From positions 23,419,252 to 23,483,251 of the forward strand of contig CM042179.1 in NCBI GenBank assembly GCA_023376005.1: 64,000 nt of DNA, in the 5' to 3' direction. A program made the position numbers and the translations under genes. This document shows positions 20,713-31,084 of this stretch, one piece after another. Under the pieces are notes generated by a model that saw nothing but the letters and a program-made list of their open reading frames with translations, was not told where the DNA came from and made no database searches. The stretch is from Doryteuthis pealeii. Taxonomy: Eukaryota; Mollusca; Cephalopoda; Myopsida; Loliginidae. Each line of letters opens with the position of its first letter. The first letter of the stretch is position 1.

Positions 20713-20823
20713 GTGTTGTATCTGTACACTTCGCCTGATATCAAAATATAATTCCCCAACCATTTGCCTAAGAGTGGTTAATATATATGTGAAGTATATT
20801 AATTATGCGCTGCAAGCTAAACA

Positions 20824-21400
20824 GCCGGTTTAGCTCAGTTGGTAGAACAATAGCCTAGGAATTGCAAGGTTCCTGGTTTAATACCAGCCCTCACCAACTC
20901 AGCGTATCAGTAGCACAGGGATCTGTGTGGTAAAGGGAGGAGCTGATAGTAGGTGTGGTGCTCCACCTCAGGTGCAAAAACAATCTCATTGGTCTTGCAC
21001 TAGTGAAAAGGGAATAGACTCCCTTGCTGTCTGGCTGATACTGACATTATCCCCACCCTGCCTTGCCTGACCCAGTTGGGGGTCCAGTGTGCTTCGGTCA
21101 CTGGACTGGTAAAGTAAATTAATAGCATCGATCCTAGGGGGTTATCCCCCCAGGCAATACCTGCCCCTTGATTTAAAGGGGTAGGGTTGGGTTTATTGCA
21201 CAGTGCATGAGGCTGCATCAATCCTGTCGGCATTTCCCCTCAAGGGATCGATGCATTTTTTGTGCCTACCACCCATAAACTTTGGCTTGTGGATGGTCCC
21301 ACGTTAATAGGGCCTTGTGCCTAACCTGTACAAGTGGGGTACGAGGTAAATATTCTGAGATTATCACCCCCACCCCATTGACTTTACTTACTTATATTAA
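20824..21400 (+). repeat. SINE-B interrupted by a 301-bp insert
   Basis: Standard SINE-B from GCCGGTTTAGCTCAGTTGG to GATACTGACATTA, and the expected 3' end CCATTGACTTTACTTACTTA at 21373-21400. The rest is an inserted segment (21059-21359). Confidence 0.85.
21059..21359. mobile_element. Unclassified GC-richer insertion inside SINE-B
   Basis: It is bounded by ATTATCCCCACCC (21046-21058) and ATTATCACCCCCACCCC (21360-21376), which look like a target-site duplication with indel. About 50 percent GC, clearly higher than the surroundings. It has internal ATCGATCC and GGATCGATGCA inverted pieces, no ORF, and no TIR. Confidence 0.55.
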
Positions 21401-21411
21401 TCATGTTTGGA

Positions 21412-21633
21412 ATTTCACATGGCGCTAATACCATTGGGAAAGGTATGAATCCAATTCTCCCTCCAGCTATGGGTAAATAGCAGGGCAGACTGGACTCTTT
21501 AACCTTGGCTAGGTAACCAGTCTAGGAGAAGGAAAACTCTGAATTCAAACCTGTTAAACTCCGCTTAAGAAATTGACTTTGTGTCGCATCCTGCTCGTGC
21601 GGAGGGGTTGGTATATATATATATATATATATA
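21412..21633 (+). repeat. SINE-A, tRNA head missing, with (TA)n tail
   Basis: Starts at AATTTCACATGGCGCTAATA and ends CGTGCGGAGGGGTTGGTATA, which grades into (TA)n at 21613-21633. Confidence 0.9.
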
Positions 21634-21799
21634 TTAATGATGTTTACTAGGTTAATTTAGTTTTGCACAGAGTCTATCAAAGGACATGAGAGATTGAAAA
21701 ATTCAGTTTTCAAGGTTAATCTTTAAAATCAGCATTTAAAGTTTTGGTTTTTATCTGTATTTGTACAATTTCTTTCTTTTCTCTTCTCAAAGTCCGTCG

Positions 21800-22085
21800 C
21801 AGACGACGATGACGTCACTTCATGTCTTCATTTGTGGACCCTATGTTGGCTCATTAGTCTAATTCTGAACCTGATATTGAGCTGCTTAGCTCCTGTGCAG
21901 CAAGCGTCTCGCCAACCCTATCTGTTGGAGGCCAGATCTTCCATGCTTGAAGGTGTGATGCTACATTTCTTCAGCGTTGTCTTAAAATGGTCTTTGAACC
22001 ATGTTTTGTTTTTTTTGGGGGGGGGGGGTTCCTGTCCTCCGCGTGCTATCTGTGAGTTCAATTTGTACAATAACCTGTTGAAAAT
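21800..22085 (-). pseudogene. LINE ORF2 C-terminal fragment
   Basis: Minus-strand translation has ARGGQEP, then WFKDHFKTTLKKCSITPSSM, EDLASNR, a TAG stop, and GWRDACCTGAKQ. This resembles the C-terminal tail of many animal LINE proteins (FKD.LK..LK.C.I.P..E.LA.DR..WR). A G-run at 22015-22028 interrupts the frame. Different from the fragment at 14.2 kb. Inactive. Confidence 0.65.
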
Positions 22086-22134
22086 ACACACCTCAGACAT
22101 GACTAAATAGCTTATGGTCAAATCATGTTCAAAG

Positions 22135-22203
22135 CACTGGTTCCCACTAGATCACCAAAGTTAAGCAGTGATAAGCCTGCTCAATACTTAGATGGGTGAC
22201 CTT
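22135..22203 (+). pseudogene. 5S rRNA-like fragment
   Basis: CACTGGTTCCCACTAGATCA then CCAAAGTTAAGC and ATACTTAGATGGGTGACC align with the middle of 5S rRNA, including the internal control region (AAGTTAAGC and GATGGGTGACC). The 5' third and the 3' end are missing. It could be a 5S pseudogene or the head of a 5S-derived (SINE3-type) element; no second copy is in the window to decide. Confidence 0.8.
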
Positions 22204-22349
22204 TTAAGAATCCTCATATCAAAATCACTTGATTTTGCATTAATGATTATTTAAAAACCATTGTGAATATAGCGTAAATAACTAAGGGAATTGTGACATT
22301 TTACATAATCTCCATTATAATACGATATCTCTTCTGAATTAAGTGTCAG

Positions 22350-22564
22350 CAGGACAGTGAGGGTGTCTATCTCCTTTTCACTAGGGCTAGACCAGGGAGG
22401 TTATTTTTGTATCTGAGGTAGAGTGCCACACCTACCATCAGCTCCCCACTTTACCACACAGACCCAAGCTATGCTACTCATATGCTAAGTTGGCAAGAGC
22501 CAGTATCAAAGTCAGAACCTTGTAGTTCTGAGTCAGATGCTCTACTGATTGAGCTAAACCGGCC
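22350..22564 (-). repeat. SINE-B, 3'-truncated
   Basis: Antisense from AGGACAGTGAGGGTGTCTA to GATTGAGCTAAACCGGCCC. Confidence 0.9.
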
Positions 22565-23026
22565 CATAACATACCCTATAGCAGCGTTTCCCCAACCTTT
22601 TTTGAATAAAAATTAATAGTTTTTATCTCATTTGTCGGCGCTGTCAGAAATTTTAAAAACTATTTTTTTTTTTTTTTTTAATAACATATTTCAACAAGAA
22701 TGTTGTCTGAAATTCCAAGATGAATCATTTTCTTTTGTCATTGTCCTTATTCAATGAATTATTCAGATTAATATCATTGTCTTCAATTTTCACTTGATTC
22801 TTTGGTCTCATCTGAAATGTAAACAATTCATTCCATTGTTTTATTTATCTAATAATTGTTCCTGTATTTGAGAAATAAAGTTTTGTATATACAAAAGCAA
22901 ACAAGTAATCTGTCTAAAAAGTTTAGAATATAGTTACAAAACATTCAATATCTATCTAGCATATTGTTTGCTGTGATCTTCTGAACTTACATAATCCACA
23001 AACACATTGTGTAATGTTTATTATTA
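22565..23026. other. No gene recognised
   Basis: AT-rich with a T-run (22662-22679). Nothing recognised. Confidence 0.5.
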
Positions 23027-23495
23027 TTGGAAATGGACACAGCGACTGGAATTCAAATCTGGGATGTGGCTGGTTTCATTTAACATCTTCCAGCTATGGG
23101 TAAATAGTATGGCAGACCTTGGTATGGCAACTGGTCTAGGAGAAGGAAAACTCTAAATTCAAACCTGTTATACACCGGTTTAGCTCAGTCGGTAAAGTGT
23201 TCAGCTAGGAACCACAAGGCTCCTAATTTGATACCGGCCCTCGTCAACTCAGCATATGAGTAGCACAGGGATATGTGCGGTAAAGTGAGAAGCTGATGGT
23301 AGGTGTGGCGCTCAAGTGCAGATGCTAAAATAATCTCCTTGGTTTAGCGCTAGTGAAAAGGGGATAGACTCCATCGCTGATTGGCTGATATCGACATTAG
23401 GCCACCCTGATGACTTTACTTACTTTTATACTACACTTAAATAATTGACCTTATACCACATCTTGCTCATCAGAAGAGTTGGTAAATACATACTT
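23027..23495 (+). repeat. SINE-A split by SINE-B
   Basis: SINE-A body 23027-23170 stops at ATTCAAACCTGTTA; its continuation ACTACACTTAAATAATTGAC to AGTTGGTAAATACATA follows at 23437-23495. SINE-B lies exactly between, so SINE-B activity postdates this SINE-A insertion. Confidence 0.85.
23171..23430 (+). repeat. SINE-B, full length, nested
   Basis: From CACCGGTTTAGCTCAGTCGG to GATGACTTTACTTACTT, inside SINE-A. Confidence 0.92.
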
Positions 23496-23505
23496 CACAA
23501 GCGCT

Positions 23506-23782
23506 TATGTGTAATTGTTAAATGTTGTAGGAAATGGAACTGGCGACCCAAGTTCAAATCCTGAACAAGGCTGTTTGCATTACACATTGCACTAATTCTC
23601 TTGGGAAAAGTATGCATCCAACTATTCTCCCCCCAGCTATGTCGGTTGGACTGTGCTCCTTAACTTTGGTAGGCAACTAGTCTAGGAGAAGGAAAATTTT
23701 GAATTCAAAGCTACTAAACTCCACTTAAAAATTGATCTAGTGTTGCATCCGGCTCATGGTGGAGGTATACATACTCCACAAG
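23506..23782 (+). repeat. SINE-A, near full length
   Basis: Head TTATGTGTAATTGTTAAATG (A box decayed), B box AAGTTCAAATCCTG, standard body and tail. Confidence 0.88.
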
Positions 23783-23846
23783 AAATATCTATTTTCTCAA
23801 TCACATGTGCAATTAATTACAAAAATATGTACCTTTTTTATATACA

Positions 23847-24097
23847 GGGGCCGGGTTAGCTCAGTCGGTAGAGCGTTCGGCTAGAAACCACAAGGTTCCT
23901 AGTTCGATACCGGTCCTCGCCAACTCAGCATTATGAGTAGCACAGGGATCTGTGCGGTAAAGTAAGGAGCTAATGGTAGGTGTGGCACTCCACCTCAGAC
24001 GCTAAAACAATCTCCTTGGTCTAGAGCTATTGAAAAGGGGATAGACTCCCTCGCTGACTGGCTGGTACCGACTTTAGGCCGGCCCGACGACTTTACT
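23847..24097 (+). repeat. SINE-B, full length
   Basis: GGCCGGGTTAGCTCAGTCGG, then GTAGAGCG and AGTTCGATACCGG; the end is GACGACTTTACTTTTAA. One of the best-preserved copies. Confidence 0.94.
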
Positions 24098-24639
24098 TTT
24101 AATACTGTAGAGTTTGGTGATAAATATTACCTAATTATATCTGTTTTTACTGCCTAATGTGGTACTAGAAATAAGAAAATCCTGATATCTTTGGTTTAGA
24201 TGAAAACTTACTCTTTATAAAAAAAAAGATTCTAAGTGGTTGTACTTATTTATGGGCTATACTGTGTAGTCTGTATATATACAGATACTCCTCTGTTTAT
24301 GAAGGTCTGGCCTAGGATTAGAAATATATATAAGAGGTGTATAATAGTGATACAGTAGTTATCAAACTTTAATTTTTTTTTTTTTTTGTGTGTGTGTGAG
24401 CAAGGCCATGCAGACCTGGTGATTCTGGCTGGATAAGGTAGCAGCCTCCACCCAGTTTTTTAAAATTTGCCAGCAATTGCTGGCATTAACATCTCCCAAT
24501 GTTTATCTTTGTATCAAACATTTTTTTTTTAATTTTCAAAGTGCGTTGCTATTAGAAAGAAACTAACAGAAAAAAGAAATTGACAATGGCTTTTATATAC
24601 AAAAACAATAACAAGTATAGTACTGAGTGATTGAGAAAC
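24098..24639. other. No gene recognised
   Basis: AT-rich; T-run and TG at 24371-24397. Confidence 0.5.
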
Positions 24640-24800
24640 TGAATTTTTCAAATGAGACTTGTATAATTTTGATTTTTCGGACTGTTGTCCTCATCTTTAT
24701 TGCATTATTTAAGATCACAACATTTCGGCTGCTATAACCTTCCAGCATAGTGTTTCCTGTCTTTTCGAACATAGAAATGACCAAACCTGGGAAATCATTT
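24640..24800 (+). repeat. Repeat D relic
   Basis: TTTTTCGGACTGTTGTCCTC and ACATTTCGGCTGC recall repeat D (CGGACTATTGTCCTC, ACGTTTCGGCCG), with the hammerhead core largely lost. Confidence 0.55.
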
Positions 24801-24954
24801 TGAATACTTTGGCTGTTGATTAATGAAGGTGCTGGTGAACATTTAAAGATCTTATTCAAATAATGACGTCATTGTTTTTTGCACACCTATCATTCCACAT
24901 GTGACAAGAGGAACATAACGATAATTTAAGAAAAAAATACAAAGGAAACAACAG

Positions 24955-25390
24955 TTGAAGGCGGGAGAATACAGCGGTCAAAATGTTGTGATTTTACATA
25001 GCACATTTAAGATTAGTATTATCTGCATTATTCGGGCTATTGTCCTCATCTTCATTGTTATCTGTACAACGTTTCGGCCGATGTGCCCTCTGGCCTTCTT
25101 CAGGTATTTCTTGTCAGTGAGACTAGTGAACCTTCTTTTCAAACTCAGGAACCTTCTTGTCATAATCAGGAGCCATCATGGAACTTTGAACCTAACACTT
25201 TATTCAGTCCATGAGAGTATCTTGTTCTCATTCCACTAACCATAGCTGGGGTAGAGGCGTTAAGCTGTGTTAATTATTATTCTATGTTACTGCTGCCCTT
25301 GGCCAGGATTGAACCTGTAGTCCAGAAATAACTGTCACTTAGAACTGTCTTAACCTAACTAAATGTGCTTTCATAACAGTTTAACTTTCC
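24955..25390 (+). repeat. Repeat D, long copy
   Basis: TATTCGGGCTATTGTCCTCA, then CAACGTTTCGGCCGATGTGC, CTTCTTCAGGTATTTCTTGT, TTGTTCTCATTCCACTAACC and AGGATTGAACCTGTAGTCC. The same order occurs at 37180-37530. The CGTTTCGGCC...GGCCTTCTTCAG part is the complement of a hammerhead-like core. Confidence 0.88.
25065..25105 (-). ncRNA. Hammerhead-like motif in repeat D, core intact
   Basis: Minus strand: CTGAAGA (25103-25097), an extra A, stem II GGCC (25095-25092) with GGCC (25079-25076), then GAAA (25075-25072) and the palindromic ACGT, H17 = T. Stem I is only about three pairs (TAC/GTA). All catalytic-core residues are present, but stem I is short. Confidence 0.5.
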
Positions 25391-25806
25391 AAGTTTTTAC
25401 TCTTGGACTAAGGAAAATATATGAGGCAAGGCCATAGATATGACTAGAATGCATACCACAATATATGACGATCAAATTAATATCATTAAGCTGATTCACT
25501 TTGACATAAGAAAAAGGGTATCATATGATTTTTTGACATTACAATAGAAAGTAATATGAATATTATTTATAGGTTTGATATAATCTTTTGTAGACCAATG
25601 ACTCTTCATAGATCAGTTAGTAGAGCAGCTGGTGCATTTAAAGAGGCTTTGCCAAAATCGACAATAAGAATTCAAGTCTCTCCAAGGGTTTATCCTTTAT
25701 CACAAAGAATGTTATATGTTAAACATATTTCACTGTTTTTGTTATCTTTTGTTATTCCTACATCTTGAGATATAACAACTTTATTCTAGGGAACTAAAGT
25801 ATTATT
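25391..25806. other. No gene recognised
   Basis: A 70-codon open frame at 25556-25768 has no recognisable homology. A short piece, CAGCTGGTGCATTTAA (25626), recurs at 27048. Confidence 0.45.
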
Positions 25807-25811
25807 TTATC

Positions 25812-26579
25812 TGTAGAAGTTATCCCCCAGATATCTTATAAACAATGCAATACTTACTGTCGCAATGGGATTCTAACTACTGTCGAGTTAGCAGACAAGA
25901 ACAACATGCAGGCTGTAACTTAAATACAGTCCTTGCATGCTGCTGGCATAGTGCATCTGATGGCTGAAGAGTGGATACTTATCCATATCTTTACTCACCC
26001 TGAAAACCATCAGCCAATCAAAACCCAGGAAGTGAACTTGCCGGAGTTCATAGTGGAATAACCCAAAGCTGTATATAAACCACCTACCAACACTCTAGAG
26101 TTAGTTTTGCATTCAACTTGTAAAAGAGCTGAATACTTGACACAAAATCCAACAACATCCTGCTTGAGTGGAGGGGTTGGTAAATATATATAAGAATCCC
26201 AAAATGGACATTGCATCAATTGAAGTTTATCACATAGTGGTTTTATAAGTCTCATAGTCTCCTGAATAAGGTGGAGAGATGAGTATGCAGGAATCATTGC
26301 AAGCAGTATAAAAAAATAAAAAATTTGGAGTGCACATGCTGTAATGGTTATCATCATAGGACAAGAGTTCAAATCCTGTATCAGGCTGATTGCAGTTAAG
26401 GGTAAATAGTAGGGCAGGCTGGGCTCTTTAACACTGGTATGGGACCCGATCTAGGAGAAATAAAACTCTGGATTGAAAACCTGTTGTACTCTGCTTAAAA
26501 ATTGACCTTGTGTCACATCCTGCCCATGGCAGAGGGGTTGGTAAATAACAGAGCTGAATACTTGACACAAAATCCAACA
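25812..26579 (+). mobile_element. Solo LTR, family H, split by a SINE-A insertion
   Basis: Starts TGTAGAAGTTATCC, contains a TATA-like CTGTATATAAACC, and ends AAAATCCAACA. TTATC flanks both outer ends (25807-25811 and 26580-26584), a perfect 5-bp target duplication. The last 30 bases occur twice (26125-26154 and 26550-26579) around an internal insertion of 395 bp. No gag or pol sequence. Confidence 0.88.
26155..26549 (+). mobile_element. SINE-A-bearing insertion with 30-bp duplication
   Basis: The insert opens with a SINE-A tail (ACATCCTGCTTGAGTGGAGG), continues with about 140 bp of unrelated sequence, and ends with a SINE-A copy (26332-26549: head GCTGTAATGGTTATCATC, tail GGGGTTGGTAAATA). 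The duplicated host sequence is 30 bp long, which is long for a LINE-mobilised SINE. Confidence 0.8.
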
Positions 26580-26646
26580 TTATCCATGTTTGATTTGTTC
26601 TAATAAATAGGTATAAGTAGTTATTCCACCAGATACAGCTGATAAC

Positions 26647-26983
26647 TGTAGAAGTTATCCTCCAGATATAGAAACAATACAATACTCACCATCGCAGTGG
26701 GGTTCTAACTACCGTCGAGTTAGTAGACAAGAACAACAGGCAAGCTGTAACTTAATACAATCCTTACATGCTGCTGGCATAATGCAAAGTGGTGGCTGAA
26801 GAGTGGGTACTTATCCGTTCTTACTAACCCTGAAATCCAACAGCCAATCAGAACTCAGGAAATGAACTTGCCTGAGTTCATAATGGAACAATCCAAAGCT
26901 TCATATAAGCCACCTACTAAACTCTAGTTTTAGTCTTGCATTCATCTTGTAACAGAGTAGAATACTTTACACAAAATCCAACA
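26647..26983 (+). mobile_element. Solo LTR, family H
   Basis: 337 bp, TGTAGAAGTTATCC to AAAATCCAACA, about 85-90 percent identical to the copy at 25812. ATAAC lies on both sides (26642-26646 and 26984-26988). Related in layout to family G (both carry a TAACTACCGTCGA/CAATTACCGTCGA block and a CAGCCAATCAGAACTCA-like block). Confidence 0.92.
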
Positions 26984-27069
26984 ATAACCATTGTGATAAT
27001 TTATTCATTTGGATAAATGTGCAATAGTAATTCAGTTGGTAGATCAGCTGGTGCATTTAACTAGTCTTT

Positions 27070-27167
27070 CTCATGGTCTAGGAGAAGGAAATCTTTGAAT
27101 TCAAACAACCTTTATTCTGCTTAAAAATTGATATTATATAACACCTGCCTATAGCAGAAGATTTAGT
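27070..27167 (+). repeat. SINE-A 3' fragment
   Basis: ATGGTCTAGGAGAAGGAAAT to CCTGCCTATAGCAGAAGATT; it served as the target for the next insertion. Confidence 0.8.
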
Positions 27168-27454
27168 ATGGAAGCGCGTGGTGTAATGGTTAAAGTCATG
27201 GGAAATGGACTCATCGCCCCGAGTTCAAATCCTGGATATGGTAATTGCATTTCGCTTAGCGCTAATACTCTTGGGAAAGGTATGAATCCTACTCTCCCTC
27301 CAGCTATGGATAAATAGTAGGCAGACTGGGCTCTTTAACCTTGGTTAGGCTACCGGTCTAGGAGAAGGAAAACTCTGAATTCAAACCTGTTGAACTCCGC
27401 TTAAGAAATTGACCTTGTGTCACATCCTGCTCGTGCGGAGGGGTTGGTAAATAT
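27168..27454 (+). mobile_element. Complete SINE-A with 19-bp target duplication
   Basis: CTATAGCAGAAGATTTAGT (27149-27167) recurs after the element at 27455-27473 with one change. The element between runs from GGAAGCGCGTGGTGTAATGG through GAGTTCAAATCCTGG to GGGGTTGGTAAATAT and is about 287 bp. This defines the family boundaries. Confidence 0.95.
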
Positions 27455-27576
27455 CTATAGCAGAAGATTTGGTGAATATATACTGTATATGATACATAGT
27501 TCAGCACAAGGCCATTTATTTATGAGCAATACTGTATTTTTATTTCAGTATGATCCCTGATGATTTATAGTTATAT

Positions 27577-27808
27577 ACCCAACCCCTCCACGCAAAAACG
27601 ATGCAGCACGATCAACTTTTAAGCAGAGTTTAGCAGGATTGAATATTTAGCTTTCCTTCTCCTAGACTGGTTGCCATACTAAGTTTAAAGAGCCCTGTCT
27701 ACCCTAATCCATAAGTCAAAGGAGAATAGTTAGATATATATCTTTCCCAAGGGTATTGGTACTATGTGAAATCCAAACAGCCTCATCCAGGATTTGAACT
27801 TGGGTTTT
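27577..27808 (-). repeat. SINE-A, head missing
   Basis: Antisense from CCAACCCCTCCACGCAAAA to CAGGATTTGAACTTGGG. Confidence 0.88.
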
Positions 27809-27896
27809 TGTACAACAATATAGGAAGTTGTGCTAAGTCTTCAAGTAGTAGTAATATTTACTGTATTCTGCCGCTGTAGTAGTTTGTAACATCCTA

Positions 27897-28505
27897 AAGC
27901 AGCATTCAGTTCTTCCTTATTTGAAATGACTCTGTCCTTTCCTTTGCAAGGGTCCTCAGCACCTTTAGTTGCCATATCTTAATGCTCCCAGTTCTGCATT
28001 TACCGCCCACTGCTTATAAAGCATTCAGTTCTTCCTCATTTGAAACGACTCTGTCCTTTCCTTTGCAAGGGTCCTCAGCACCTTTAGTTGCCATATCTTA
28101 ATGCTCCTAGTTCTGCATTTACCGCCCACTGCTTACAAAGCATTCAGTTCTTCCTCATTTGAAATGACTCTGTCCTTTCCTTTGCAAGGGTCCTCAGCAC
28201 CTTTAGTTGCCATATCTTAATGCTCCCAGTTCTGCATTTACCGCCCACTGCTTACAAAGCATTCAGTTCTTCCTTATTTGAAACGACTCTGTCCTTTTCA
28301 TTGCAAGGGTCCTCAGCACTTTTAGTTGCCATATATTAATGCTCCCAGTTCTGCATTTACCGCCCATTGCTTACAAAGCATTCAGTTCTTCCTTATTTGA
28401 AATGACTCTGTCCTTCCGTTTGCGAGGGTCCTCAGCTCCTTTAGTTGCCATATCTTAGGGCTCCCAGTTCTGCTTTTTGGAGGTCTGCCCGCTGCTTACA
28501 AATGC
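27897..28505. repeat. 119-bp minisatellite, five units
   Basis: AGCATTCAGTTCTTCCT recurs near 27900, 28020, 28140, 28259 and 28378, each with TTGCAAGGGTCCTCAGCACC and CCGCCCACTGCTTA. Units are about 95 percent identical. GC content is higher than the surroundings. No continuous frame is open through the array. Confidence 0.95.
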
Positions 28506-28619
28506 AATGGCAGCCTCTTCATGTTTATTACAATAAATTTCAGGGATTTTTGTGCAGATGTTTCTTTGGGCATCTGTAGCAAATAACAAGAAATAGTAAT
28601 TTCATCAGAGGTGTTGCCC

Positions 28620-28665
28620 AAGTGATTGCATACCTTTCCCAAGAGTATTAGCCCTATGTGAAATG
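28620..28665 (-). repeat. SINE-A internal fragment
   Basis: TTGCATACCTTTCCCAAGAG then TATTAGCCCTATGTGAAATG. Confidence 0.75.
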
Positions 28666-28764
28666 GTAGTGGACGGCAAAAATGGCACAAGCAAAAAAAA
28701 AAAAAGAAAAAGGCACTAGACAAGATATTAAAAAGCCTGATTAGAAACTCTCTCCCTAACTTTC

Positions 28765-29160
28765 AAAAAATGAACGGCCTCTGGGTGGTGTAAAAATTGA
28801 TTTTTGAAAGATATTTCCTGAGGGAGGGGGGGGGGTAAAAATTCAATGTCAGAGAGTTTGTACCAAAATAAAATAGAATCACAAAATTTATTAAAGGAGT
28901 AAAAAAAAAAATAATTCAATTTGAAATGGAAACTTAGTTACTGATAACTTTGAATATATATTAAAATAAAACAAACTATATATCGGGCATATATTCATAA
29001 AAAAACTTGTTTTAAAAAGCAATGAGGATCGTCTGAGGTTGTATGCTCAAATTTTGAGTGTATTTATTCTATGTTATGATAATTTTGGTTAATGTGACGT
29101 ACACAGTGAGGTAGTTTCGGTTACAGATAAATAGATACCTAATCTCTATTATTAATAGAT
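28765..29160. repeat. Repeat S, first copy
   Basis: GATTTTTGAAAGATATTTCC, ATTCAATGTCAGAGAGTTTG, and ATTTTGAGTGTATTTATTCT recur in order at 31085-31465. Confidence 0.85.
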
Positions 29161-29409
29161 GTAAAATTCAAAGAAACTAGATTGAAAAAGAAAGTTGAAC
29201 TTGAAGTACTTTCTGAAGAATCAGTTGTATGTCCTGAGGCAAAAAAGATAAAGATACATACCAGCTGTGAAGTACTTGATATTTATCCTGTAAAATGTTA
29301 AAGAGTGAATAAGAAGAATTTTTTTCAGCTTAAGCTAAAAAGAAAGACACAACAAATGTAAGAAACTGTTGAAGTGCAAACATTAACACTTACAGGAATT
29401 AATTTATTT

Positions 29410-29555
29410 ATCTAACCTCTTCCCAATGAGTAGGATGTGACATAAGGTCAGTTTTTTAAATAAAGTTTAACAGGTTAGAATTCCGAGTTTTTCTTCTTCT
29501 AGAGAATATTTGGATGCATACCTTTCCCAAGAGTATTAGCCCTATGTGAAATGGT
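29410..29555 (-). repeat. SINE-A with internal deletion
   Basis: The tail CCAATGAGTAGGATGTGACA joins the body GAATATTTGGATGCATACC with the middle missing. Confidence 0.85.
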
Positions 29556-29572
29556 GGTGAATGGCAAAAATG

Positions 29573-29970
29573 GCAGTGCATTAAGACCAATTATTACTGG
29601 AAGATCTTAAAAGATGGCTCCAGCTTTAAAATGTTTTAAAGAGCCCAGTCTGCCCTATTATTTATACAAAGCTGGAAAGAGAATAGCTGGATGCATACCT
29701 TTCCCAAGAGTATTAGCTCTATGTGAAATGCAAACAGACTAGTGCATTAAAACCAATTATTACTGAAAGAGGATCTTAAAAGATGGCTCCAACTTTAAAA
29801 TGTTTTAAAGAGCCCAGTCTGCCCTATTATTTATACAAAGCTGGAGAGAGAATAGTTGGATGCATACCTTTCCCAAGAGTATTAGCTCTATGTGAAATGC
29901 AAACAGACTAGTGCGTTAAGACCAATTATTACTGGAAGAGGATCTTAAAAGATGGCACCAACTTTAAAAT
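29573..29970. repeat. Tandem repeat of about 170 bp containing SINE-A pieces
   Basis: AGTGCATTAAGACCAATTAT begins units at about 29573, 29739 and 29910. Each unit has ATCTTAAAAGATGGCTCCA followed by antisense SINE-A body. 2.3 units. Confidence 0.9.
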
Positions 29971-30766
29971 AGTGACAGACATGTAAAATTGACCTTGAAA
30001 TTTTAAAGGTAGTAAAAAACACAATTTAACTTAGATGAAATATTTTTTTTGCACCAATTTAAAGAAAAATATCTTTTTTAAAACTACAAAAAAAAAACAT
30101 GCTACTTTATTTATTTTTTGAGTTTAAAAGAAATATACTTTTAAATTTTAAAATCAATTTTTCAGGGTATTGAATTTATATTTTTATATTTTTTTATGTT
30201 TCTATATATTCTTCAGGAATATATCTTTCAAGAAATGTAAAAATTAGGGACCGAGAATTTTTTTTCTTCAAATGGTCAAAGGTCACTCACCCTACACACA
30301 CACACATTCTGAATTGATAAAATAATTTTTTTTTCAAGTTTCTTTAATAAGATAAGCTAATTGTTATAAACTAAGTCGTTGAAAAATAATTTGGTGAAAA
30401 TTTCATTAAAATTGGACAGTTCCCTGATTTTTGGTAATTGTTTTAAAATTTAGATTTTTTTTTTTGATTAATTTATTATCTCCCTTGGCAAATTTGGCAC
30501 ATTACTAATTATAAGGATGATTATCTTACAGAATAATAGATTAAAAACAAATATAGAAAAATTTCTGCTGTTGGCATTATCTTTATTAATCTAGAAATAA
30601 CCACAAAAAAGATGAAAAACATGATGATAGACATTTTGGGGAAAGACTGTTTCAACTAATCTAAATTATCATTATGAAAGTATAAAGCAGGTTAAATCAA
30701 TAAGTCTCGTAATTTTGAAATGCAATAATTATCACACAATAGAAAAAGAAAATATGCCAGGGATAC
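29971..30766. other. No gene or repeat recognised
   Basis: Very AT-rich, homopolymer-prone sequence. Confidence 0.5.
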
Positions 30767-30875
30767 TGTTTTTGCTGAGGTGGAGCACTACACCTACCGT
30801 CAGCTGCCCACACTATCAAACCAGGAACCTTGCAATCTCATGCGAGTGCTCAACGGACTGAGCTAAGACAGCCTC
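30767..30875 (-). repeat. SINE-B, internally deleted
   Basis: GCTGAGGTGGAGCACTACAC, then AAACCAGGAACCTTG and GGACTGAGCTAAGACAGCC; about 100 bp of body is absent. Confidence 0.85.
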
Positions 30876-31084
30876 ACTATTATTCTACCAAAATCGATTT
30901 ATTTCAAATTTTGAATTATATTCAAAATGTAGAGTTTTCTTTCACTGGTCGAATATGGACTTTGAAAAGACTTGTATCTATGATGAATGTCTTATAGAGA
31001 GATTAGAAAAGAACTTATAGTAAAATCTACAATTATCTTTAATAAATTAACACAAAGAAAATATTTAAAAAACTAGTACAAAAT

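Noticed and set aside
23847..23920. Genuine tRNA-Lys gene
   Set aside because: The A and B boxes are tRNA-like, but the anticodon arm and 3' half do not fold and the same head recurs with a common body, so it is a SINE.
25556..25768. 70-codon frame as a small gene
   Set aside because: AT-biased codons, no homology recognised, and part of it recurs as a fragment near 27048.
25812..26983. A complete LTR retrotransposon formed by the two H-type LTRs
   Set aside because: Each LTR has its own 5-bp duplication (TTATC and ATAAC) and there is no gag/pol or primer-binding site between them, so they are independent solo insertions.
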